From the NCBI GenBank assembly GCA_900313345.1, contig OMQW01000013.1, positions 1 to 11,379 of the forward strand: DNA of 11,379 nt, written 5' to 3'. The notes beneath the pieces are model-generated. The model worked only from the letters and a program-made list of their open reading frames with translations, was not told the origin of the DNA and ran no database searches. Below, one piece after another: positions 1-4,827 of this stretch. Made by a program: the position numbers and the translations under genes. Source of the DNA: an uncultured Eubacteriales bacterium. Lineage in GTDB: Bacteria > Bacillota_I > Bacilli_A > RF39 > UBA660. Numbering within the stretch: the first letter of the stretch is position 1; every line of letters begins with the position of its first letter.

Positions 1-1
1 A

Positions 2-526
2 GTAAAATATAATGATAAAATAGGCTTATCTTATGATGATTGTAAATATATGATAGGTACTAGAACTAGTAATATATTACTACCTAAAGCTATTTTATAT
101 AAAAATGATAAATATATTGGATATGCAACTAAATATATTCATTCTTTAAATAATTTTAAACTTACTGAAATTTCAAAAGAGGAACTAATTAATAATATTT
201 TAATTCCAATAGAAAAAGATATTAGAATAATTTCTAATAGAAATATTTTACTTAATGATATTAGTTATTCTGATACTATTAAGAGTAGATCTTTATATAT
301 AATTGATCCTGGTAGTTATGCTATTATTAATGATATGGATTCATCTATTATAGAGTCTTATAATTATAAAGAAATACGTAAATTAATTAATTATATGATT
401 TATTTAGAATTAAAGAAATATAAAAATTGTAATTCTTTTATAAAGACTAATGATTATTTTAGTTATTATATTAAGAATAATGTTCCTGATAATAAAAGTA
501 TTAAAGAATATATATTAAAAAGATAA
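2..526 (+). CDS. Partial hypothetical protein, possibly kinase-fold-like (5' end outside window)
   Basis: The reading frame is open from base 2 through the TAA at 524-526, so the gene starts upstream of the window; the Met codon at 50 has no Shine-Dalgarno site and is probably internal. The visible part is about 174 residues. I do not recognise the family. One pattern is suggestive: a hydrophobic strand with LPKA and a following YIGYATKYI stretch looks like the end of a kinase N-lobe and hinge. Further on, ISNRNILLNDI followed by LYIIDPGSY resembles the catalytic loop and the DFG-type metal-binding segment, with DPG in place of DFG. A protein-kinase or aminoglycoside-kinase-like fold is therefore possible but unproven, and the canonical HxD catalytic motif is not evident. 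The stop codon lies inside the terminator hairpin shared with the convergent SEDS gene. Confidence 0.75.
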   Translation, partial: VKYNDKIGLSYDDCKYMIGTRTSNILLPKAILYKNDKYIGYATKYIHSLNNFKLTEISKEELINNILIPIEKDIRIISNRNILLNDISYSDTIKSRSLYIIDPGSYAIINDMDSSIIESYNYKEIRKLINYMIYLELKKYKNCNSFIKTNDYFSYYIKNNVPDNKSIKEYILKR

Positions 527-549
527 AGGTTTTCCTTTATCTTTTTTTT
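521..549. terminator. Bidirectional intrinsic terminator between convergent genes
   Basis: A perfect 9-bp stem, AGATAAAGG (521-529) against CCTTTATCT (534-542) with a TTTT loop, is followed by a run of T to 549. On the minus strand the stem is followed by TTTTAATAT, so it can also end the SEDS transcript, more weakly. It contains the stop codon of the upstream gene (524-526) and its T-run reaches the SEDS stop codon (548-550). Confidence 0.85.
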
Positions 550-1684
550 AGAATTTATATTTATATTTATGAGTATTACTTTCATTTGATATATTTAATA
601 TTATTCCAAGCATTAACATATAAGATAGTAAACTTGAACCTCCATAACTTATAAATGGAAGAGTTATTCCTGTTATTGGTAGTAATCCTATAGTCATTCC
701 TATATTTTGTATTTGTTGAAATACTAGACAACTTACAATACCAATAATTATATATTTATCAGGCATTATTATTCTTTTATCAACTAATTTAATTAATTTA
801 ATATCAAAGAAAAATATTAATGATACTAGTAGTAAGGATCCTATTAAACCAAAGTTACTTGCATATACTGCAAATATAAAGTCTGTTGCAGCTTCTGGAA
901 AGTAAAGTGGAGTATTTTTATAACCATGTCCAAATAGTCCTGCTGAACCAATAGATGCTAAAGCATTTTCAAGTTGCATTCCTGAACCACTATGCCATGA
1001 AAGAATTCTATTTATTCTATAAAATAATTTAGTTCCAAATATTTTAATAAATAAATTATTGCTAATTAAATATATACTTATAGTAGTTAAACCTATAACA
1101 CCAATTATTAAAAATAATATTATAAACCATCTTAATCTTATACTACTTGCAAACATCATACTTATATAAATTATTAAGTACATTAATACAGATCCTGTAT
1201 CAGGTTCTAAGAATGTTAAGAAAGATGGTATTAATACTATTATTAATGTTTTTAAGATAAACATTGCTTCTTCATGAATATCAGGATTATCATATGTTGT
1301 TTTAAAATTATTTATCATTACTGCTAGTTGTAACATTAATATTATTTTCATAAATTCTGATGGTTGAAAACTTCCTATACCTGGTATTTGAAACCAACAT
1401 CTACTATTATTTATAGGTTTACCAAAAAATAATAATAGAAGAAGTAATATGCAAAATATTATATAAAATATAAAACTATTTCTATATAGATAATCATTTT
1501 TATAGTGCATTATAACTAGTACTAATAAAGTTCCTATTAAGTACCAAATAGTTTGTTTTAATACTAGATTACCACTAGATGCACTTACATAAGTCATTGC
1601 ACTATTTATAGTTAGTATACTTATTATTGCAAAGGCTATTATAGTTAATAATAAACCATTATCTATTTTTATTTTCTTATTCAT
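548..1684 (-). CDS. SEDS-family peptidoglycan glycosyltransferase (FtsW/RodA/SpoVE type)
   Basis: Polytopic membrane protein of 378 residues, normal for SEDS proteins, which polymerise lipid II into glycan strands with a partner class B PBP. Visible landmarks are the WF-x-IPGIGSFQPSEFMK segment (about 97-113), EPDTGS (160-165), the SIGSAGLFGHG segment (244-254), PEAATDF (263-269) and the C-terminal QNIGMTIGLLPITGI and PFISYGGSS stretches (326-351). D268 in TDF matches the aspartate regarded as catalytic in SEDS enzymes. About ten hydrophobic segments are evident. The start at 1684 is set by GAAAGGA just upstream. The gene stands alone, divergent from the small gene at 1758. Assignment to RodA, FtsW or SpoVE cannot be made from motifs alone; the SpoVD-like PBP in the same window makes SpoVE a reasonable candidate. 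Confidence 0.96.
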   Translation of the reverse strand: MNKKIKIDNGLLLTIIAFAIISILTINSAMTYVSASSGNLVLKQTIWYLIGTLLVLVIMHYKNDYLYRNSFIFYIIFCILLLLLLFFGKPINNSRCWFQIPGIGSFQPSEFMKIILMLQLAVMINNFKTTYDNPDIHEEAMFILKTLIIVLIPSFLTFLEPDTGSVLMYLIIYISMMFASSIRLRWFIILFLIIGVIGLTTISIYLISNNLFIKIFGTKLFYRINRILSWHSGSGMQLENALASIGSAGLFGHGYKNTPLYFPEAATDFIFAVYASNFGLIGSLLLVSLIFFFDIKLIKLVDKRIIMPDKYIIIGIVSCLVFQQIQNIGMTIGLLPITGITLPFISYGGSSLLSYMLMLGIILNISNESNTHKYKYKF

Positions 1685-1704
1685 TATTAATCCTTTCTAT
1701 AATT

Positions 1705-1713
1705 ATTATAACA
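1705..1713 (-). promoter_or_regulatory. Extended -10 promoter of the SEDS gene
   Basis: On the minus strand this reads TGTTATAAT, a perfect extended -10. No good -35 sits 17 bp upstream. Start of transcription is predicted near 1698, giving a leader of about 14 nt that begins right at the GAAAGGA ribosome binding site (1691-1697). Confidence 0.6.
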
Positions 1714-1718
1714 AAAAT

Positions 1719-1748
1719 GTCAAATTATAATTCATTTATTCATATTAT
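1719..1748 (+). promoter_or_regulatory. Weak candidate sigma-E-like promoter for the small gene at 1758
   Basis: GTCAAATT (1719-1726) and CATATTAT (1741-1748) are separated by 14 bp and resemble the B. subtilis sporulation sigma-E pattern (ATATT and CATACAAT boxes). Given the AT richness, a chance match is quite possible. The predicted start near 1755 would leave a leader of a few bases. Confidence 0.2.
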
Positions 1749-1757
1749 TTAATAGAG

Positions 1758-2063
1758 GTGGTAAATATAGGAAAGTTACCTAATATATATCATGATGAAT
1801 TAAAACATTATAATACAAATAATAATACTATTTATTATTGTACTCCAAATAATAAAATAGAAAAAGAAAAAATTGATATTAATTCTTTTTTAAATAATAT
1901 GAATAAAGAGAGTGGGTATATCTTTAATAAGAATGTTATTATTAAAACTAATAATTATTCTTATAATACTTATATTTATAAATATGATAATAAATATGTT
2001 TATACTATTGATAATAATAATATTTTAATAGATGATATTATTTCTATAGAAAAAAGGACATAG
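1758..2063 (+). CDS. Small hypothetical protein (98-101 aa), start codon uncertain
   Basis: Not recognised. The protein is Asn/Lys/Ile/Tyr-rich and soluble-looking, with no signal peptide or membrane segment. The C-terminal half (about residues 56-98) alternates hydrophobic and polar residues in a VIIKTNNYSYNTYIYKYDNKYVYTI-like pattern, suggesting several beta strands, possibly a small barrel; this is inference. The listed start is GTG at 1758, but that codon lies inside the only good Shine-Dalgarno site (GAGGTG, 1755-1760). Six bases further an in-frame ATA at 1767 sits at the usual spacing seen at other genes here, so the product may begin there (98 residues). The gene lies between a SEDS gene and CotZ-like genes and ends in the terminator it shares with the latter, so a sporulation or envelope role is possible. 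TAG stop at 2061-2063. Confidence 0.7.
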   Translation: MVNIGKLPNIYHDELKHYNTNNNTIYYCTPNNKIEKEKIDINSFLNNMNKESGYIFNKNVIIKTNNYSYNTYIYKYDNKYVYTIDNNNILIDDIISIEKRT

Positions 2064-2072
2064 TCCTTTTTT
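2050..2072. terminator. Bidirectional terminator shared by the small gene and the CotZ genes
   Basis: Perfect 10-bp inverted repeat, AAAAAAGGAC (2050-2059) and GTCCTTTTTT (2063-2072), with an ATA loop. The A-rich and T-rich flanks give each strand its own U-tract. The stop codon of the + strand gene (2061-2063) lies in the loop and stem, and the stop codon of the minus strand CotZ-like gene (2071-2073) overlaps the other end. Confidence 0.85.
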
Positions 2073-2466
2073 ATATTTCTACATAGGTATCTTTTAAACA
2101 TTTAACTGCTACTATTGTATTTATATCTATTGTAAAGAAACTTCCTGTATCAATTAAATTGTTGTTAGAGGTAGTTGCTTGCTCTGATGTTTTATTTGTT
2201 AGTATCCTAAATGTTGCACAACATTCATCTAAACATTCTAGTCTAAATATAGAGCTTTGTTTATTATTACCATAATTTATTTCTATCATTTCTCCTGTTA
2301 TTCCATTATATAAATTAACTGGTCTAGTATTATAACTATTATTAAAGCTTGGTCCTAAAAATGGTTTAGAGCATCCTTCTAAACAATTTGGTGTATCCAT
2401 ATTTTGGGCATTTAATATTGCATTTAATACTTCATAGAGACAACACTTTTTATTTTTATCACACAT
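2071..2466 (-). CDS. CotZ/CotY/ExsY-family spore coat protein, downstream copy
   Basis: A 131-residue Cys-rich protein of the CotZ/CotY/ExsY family, whose members build the insoluble, disulfide-cross-linked coat crust or exosporium around Bacillus spores. Family marks are the N-terminal Cys pair (C8, C9), GCSKPFLGP (31-39), NTRPVNLY (46-53), the central LECLDECCATFRILT block (77-91, Cys 79, 82, 83 region) and the C-terminal VAVKCLKDTYVEI end (119-131). A low-complexity Asn/Thr/Ser stretch (about 92-105) interrupts the C-terminal half. There is no signal peptide, as expected for a mother-cell protein that assembles from the cytoplasm. The start at 2466 is fixed by AAAGGAG six bases upstream. 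It lies 12 bases downstream of its paralogue at 2479 and is surely co-transcribed with it. Family membership is clear from the motifs; whether the layer is coat, crust or exosporium is not. Confidence 0.88.
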   Translation of the reverse strand: MCDKNKKCCLYEVLNAILNAQNMDTPNCLEGCSKPFLGPSFNNSYNTRPVNLYNGITGEMIEINYGNNKQSSIFRLECLDECCATFRILTNKTSEQATTSNNNLIDTGSFFTIDINTIVAVKCLKDTYVEI

Positions 2467-2478
2467 AATATTCTCCTT

Positions 2479-2904
2479 TCATATATTTAGTGCAATATCA
2501 GGTAAACAAGATACAGCACTTATATTTCTTAAATTAACTGTTACAAATTCATTAGTGTTTGTTATTACATTACTTTGACTTGTTTGAGCATCAGGGTTAT
2601 TATCATCATTTTCACTTGATGAATTACTATTTGCTAATATTCTTAGTTTACAGCAACAATTATCTACACATTCTACTCTAAAAATACTTGATTCATTATT
2701 TCCATTATATGTTATTGTTAATAAGCTTCCATCTAATGTATATAAATTAACTGGTCTTGTATTATAATTTGTTACTGGTACTGTTGGTCCTAAGAAAGGT
2801 TTATTACATCCTTCTATGGGACAACTATTATCACATGTGTTATTTTGCAATAATTCTATTACTTTCAAAAGTCTACCTATGCAGCATGATTCATTATTTT
2901 CCAT
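2479..2904 (-). CDS. CotZ/CotY/ExsY-family spore coat protein, upstream copy
   Basis: Paralogue of the next gene, about 141 residues. It shares GCNKPFLGP (32-40), YNTRPVNLY (47-55), the SSIFRVEC segment, a four-Cys block VECVDNCCCKLRIL (77-90) and a C-terminal VSCLPD (131-136). Ten cysteines suit disulfide cross-linking into a spore surface layer. An acidic, Asn/Ser-rich insert (about 92-115) is longer than in the sister protein. An ATG at 2922 would add six residues, but only the ATG at 2904 has a Shine-Dalgarno match (GGTGG) at good spacing, so I prefer 2904. It uses TGA as stop. A candidate sporulation promoter lies immediately upstream. The two copies are clearly homologous but well diverged, so the duplication is not recent. 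Confidence 0.87.
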   Translation of the reverse strand: MENNESCCIGRLLKVIELLQNNTCDNSCPIEGCNKPFLGPTVPVTNYNTRPVNLYTLDGSLLTITYNGNNESSIFRVECVDNCCCKLRILANSNSSSENDDNNPDAQTSQSNVITNTNEFVTVNLRNISAVSCLPDIALNI

Positions 2905-2929
2905 ATTATCCACCATCCTCATAATAATT

Positions 2930-2959
2930 TATTCTATACACTTTATAAAAGTGTGGGTT
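2930..2959 (-). promoter_or_regulatory. Candidate sigma-K-like promoter of the CotZ pair
   Basis: Read on the minus strand, AACC (2956-2959), a 17-bp gap and TATAGAATA (2930-2938) approach the B. subtilis sigma-K pattern of an AC-type -35 and CATAnnnTA -10, with one mismatch in the latter. Transcription would start near 2922, giving a leader of about 18 nt. AAATAGG just upstream (2964-2970, minus strand) resembles the first part of a GerE box. Weak motifs in AT-rich DNA; inference only. Confidence 0.3.
2938..2954. repeat. Short inverted repeat inside the CotZ promoter region
   Basis: ACACTTT (2938-2944) and AAAGTGT (2948-2954) form a perfect 7-bp inverted repeat with a 3-base spacer. No T-run follows on either strand, so it is not a usual terminator. 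It sits between the proposed -35 and -10 of the CotZ pair and could be an operator or chance. Confidence 0.4.
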
Positions 2960-2986
2960 TAGTCCTATTTAATAATATGTTAATAA

Positions 2987-3187
2987 TTATCCTTTGATAC
3001 TTATATTTTTTTCATTATCTTGTAATTCTTGTTGCCCAGCGCTTGCTATTATAGTTGCTCCAACAAGTTCAAAAAAGTTTCCTATTGTATTTTGTTCATC
3101 TAATGTTAAGCCATCGGCTATTATTGTTGCTACTATATATGCTGTTAAAGTATATTCTTGAGGTGGAATTTTAAATATAAAGTCCAT
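2987..3187 (-). CDS. Small hypothetical protein, 66 aa
   Basis: A 66-residue protein beginning MDFIFKIPPQEYTL. The core (about 12-52) is hydrophobic and helical, with TAYIVATIIADGLTLDEQ and a second helix around NFFELVGATIIASAGQQ; the acidic tail is charged. The LTLDEQNTIGNFFELVGATI stretch is reminiscent of short uncharacterised helical proteins common in clostridia and bacilli, but I cannot name a family. The frame extends upstream to an ATG at 3232, but the start at 3187 is preferred: AGGTG lies five bases before it, and the promoter of the divergent transporter would otherwise fall inside the gene. It precedes the CotZ genes on the same strand with a 82-base gap and no visible terminator, so partial co-transcription is possible. 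Function unknown. Confidence 0.75.
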   Translation of the reverse strand: MDFIFKIPPQEYTLTAYIVATIIADGLTLDEQNTIGNFFELVGATIIASAGQQELQDNEKNISIKG

Positions 3188-3218
3188 CTTATCACCTAAT
3201 AGTATTTTATGCTTTTTC

Positions 3219-3247
3219 TTGACTATTTTCATTAATATTTATAAAAT
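3219..3247 (+). promoter_or_regulatory. Sigma-A-type promoter of the transporter gene
   Basis: TTGACT (3219-3224), a 17-bp spacer and TAAAAT (3242-3247). The best two-box promoter in the window. Transcription would start near 3254, 15 nt before the ATG at 3269, leaving no room for a metal-sensing riboswitch leader. Confidence 0.65.
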
Positions 3248-3268
3248 ATATAGGACGAGGTGAAGAGT

Positions 3269-4102
3269 ATGTATGATGCATTAATAGATTCAGCTATAGA
3301 TTCTTTAAAATTATTACCTTTCTTATTTATATCTTTTTTATTTATTGAAATTTTAGAACATAAAACTGAAAGTAAATTTGAAAAGATTATAAGTAAGAGT
3401 AAAAAAATGGGACCTATTATTGGTTCTTTATTAGGAGCTGTTCCTCAATGTGGTTTTTCTGTTCTTGCTACTAATTTATATATAACTAGAATTATTAGTT
3501 TAGGTACTTTAATAAGTATATATTTATCTACTAGTGATGAGATGCTTCCAGTACTTATTTCAGAGCATGCTTCATTTGATATAGTATTAAAACTTATTAT
3601 ATCTAAGATAATTATTGGTATGATATATGGATTTATAATTGATATTATATATAGAAATAAGAAGAATGAAGTATTTGATATATGTGAAGAAGATGATTGT
3701 CATTGTGAAAAAGGAATACTTCATTCTACGCTTGTTCATACTTTTAAAACTTTATTTTATATATTTATAGTTACTTTATTTTTAAATGTTTTAATAGAAT
3801 ATATTGGTACTCAAAATATATCTAAATTATTTTTAAAAGATAATTTATTTGCTCCTTTACTTGCTAGTTTATTTGGACTTATTCCTAATTGTGCATCTTC
3901 TGTTATGCTTACTGAACTTTATATACATGGAGCTATTAATTTTGCTTCTGTTATAGCAGGATGTTTATCAGCAGCAGGAGTATCATTACTAGTTTTATTT
4001 AGAACTAATAAAAATATTAAAGAAAATTTAAATATATTATTTTTACTATATATAACTGGTGCATTAACTGGATTTTTAATTAATGTAGTAAGCTTATTCT
4101 AA
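3269..4102 (+). CDS. Putative manganese transporter / ArsP_2-type heavy-metal exporter
   Basis: A 277-residue polytopic membrane protein of the family annotated as putative manganese transporter or arsenic efflux protein (10-TM heavy-metal exporter type). It has two related halves: LLGAVPQCGFSVLATNLY (54-71) is echoed by LFGLIPNCASSVMLTELY (201-218), each with a Pro-x-Cys in a membrane segment, a likely ion path. TSDEMLPVL (88-96) is another family-type motif. Between the halves a hydrophilic loop with CEEDDCHCEK (139-148) and nearby His152 and His157 looks able to bind metal. The ORF can be opened at GTG 3260, but GAGGTG there is the Shine-Dalgarno site for ATG 3269, chosen here. It has its own sigma-A-type promoter. 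Substrate is inferred from the family; manganese, another divalent metal or arsenic compounds are all possible. No metal regulator gene is adjacent. Confidence 0.85.
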   Translation: MYDALIDSAIDSLKLLPFLFISFLFIEILEHKTESKFEKIISKSKKMGPIIGSLLGAVPQCGFSVLATNLYITRIISLGTLISIYLSTSDEMLPVLISEHASFDIVLKLIISKIIIGMIYGFIIDIIYRNKKNEVFDICEEDDCHCEKGILHSTLVHTFKTLFYIFIVTLFLNVLIEYIGTQNISKLFLKDNLFAPLLASLFGLIPNCASSVMLTELYIHGAINFASVIAGCLSAAGVSLLVLFRTNKNIKENLNILFLLYITGALTGFLINVVSLF

Positions 4103-4106
4103 ATTA

Positions 4107-4115
4107 TGATATACT
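4107..4115 (+). promoter_or_regulatory. Extended -10 promoter of gpmA
   Basis: TGATATACT, a TGn extension plus a TATACT -10, directly after the transporter stop codon. No convincing -35. Predicted start near 4122, giving a 13-nt leader with GAAGGTGAT as ribosome binding site. Confidence 0.5.
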
Positions 4116-4134
4116 TTTAATAGAAGGTGATTAT

Positions 4135-4785
4135 ATGTATTTAATTCTTGTTAGACATGGTGAGAGTGTTTGGAACAAAGAAAATAAGTTTACTGGTTGG
4201 GTTGATGTTGATCTTAGTAAAAAGGGTGAAGAAGAAGCTTTGGATGCTGCTAAAAAAATAGATAGTTTAAATATAGATATTAATTTATGTTTTACTAGTA
4301 TATTAAAAAGAGCTATTCATACTTTAGATATTATTTATAATTATTTAAATCTTAATTGTTTAGTTATAAAAAATTATAATTTAAATGAAAGACATTACGG
4401 AGCATTACAAGGTCTTAATAAAGATGAATGTAAGGTTAAGTTTGGGGATGAACTTTTCTTAAAATATAGAAGAAGTTTTGATACTAGACCACCTATGATT
4501 ACTGAAAATAATTTAAGTATTAGAACTGATGTTTATAATCCTAAGAGTGAAAGCTTACATGATACATATAATAGAGTAGTTAACTATTTTAATCAAAATA
4601 TAAAAAAAGAATTAACTAATAAAAATATCTTAATAGCTGCTCATGGCAATACTCTTAGAAGTTTAATTAAATACTTAGATAATATTAGTGATAGTGATAT
4701 AGAAAAAGTAGAAGTTAAAACTGGTGAAGTTATAATATATGAGTTTGATGAAAATTTAAATGTTATTTCTAAAAAGACTATTTAG
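4135..4785 (+). CDS. gpmA: 2,3-bisphosphoglycerate-dependent phosphoglycerate mutase
   Basis: Cofactor-dependent phosphoglycerate mutase, interconverting 3- and 2-phosphoglycerate in cytosolic glycolysis through a phosphohistidine. It begins with the LVRHGES signature; H8 is the phosphorylated histidine, followed by the NKFTGWVDVDLSKKG block (17-31) typical of dPGM. TSILKRAIHT (54-63) carries the conserved Arg59, NERHYGALQGLNK (84-96) supplies Glu85 and the substrate loop, and AAHGNTLRSL (168-177) holds the second catalytic His170. At 216 residues it is shorter than the roughly 230-250 of most GpmA proteins; the loss is in the loop after RRSFDTRPP (112-120) and at the C terminus, leaving the catalytic residues intact. 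The start at 4135 has GAAGGTGAT at ideal spacing. Its stop lies within its own terminator. It looks monocistronic. Confidence 0.95.
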   Translation: MYLILVRHGESVWNKENKFTGWVDVDLSKKGEEEALDAAKKIDSLNIDINLCFTSILKRAIHTLDIIYNYLNLNCLVIKNYNLNERHYGALQGLNKDECKVKFGDELFLKYRRSFDTRPPMITENNLSIRTDVYNPKSESLHDTYNRVVNYFNQNIKKELTNKNILIAAHGNTLRSLIKYLDNISDSDIEKVEVKTGEVIIYEFDENLNVISKKTI

Positions 4786-4795
4786 TCTTTTTTTT
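4771..4795 (+). terminator. Intrinsic terminator of gpmA
   Basis: AAAAAGACT (4771-4779) pairs with AGTCTTTTT (4784-4792) around the loop ATTT; T residues continue to 4795 and resume after one G. The gpmA stop codon TAG (4783-4785) is in the loop and stem. Confidence 0.8.
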
Positions 4796-4807
4796 GTTTT
4801 TTTTGCA

Positions 4808-4813
4808 TATAAT
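4808..4813 (+). promoter_or_regulatory. Possible -10 box of the PBP gene
   Basis: A perfect TATAAT 15 bases before the PBP start, with no clear -35 beyond a T-rich tract. Predicted start near 4820 would leave only about 8 nt of leader and cut into the GGTGAT ribosome binding site, so this box is less secure than the others. Confidence 0.35.
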
Positions 4814-4827
4814 TTCTTGGTGATAAT

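Noticed and set aside
1716..1730. TTGACA-like box on the minus strand upstream of the SEDS gene
   Set aside because: It lies only 7 bases from the TGTTATAAT box; pairing it with a -10 at 16-17 bp would put the start past the ribosome binding site.
3203..3211. CATAAAATA on the minus strand, a match to the sigma-K -10 pattern, before the 66-residue gene
   Set aside because: No matching -35, and the predicted start would fall within the ribosome binding site.
3188..3232. Longer form of the small gene, starting at 3232 on the minus strand
   Set aside because: No ribosome binding site there, it would contain the divergent promoter's -35 region, and the added Lys-rich residues do not look like the rest of the protein.
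3260..3268. GTG start of the metal transporter
   Set aside because: This GTG is part of the GAGGTG Shine-Dalgarno site for ATG 3269.
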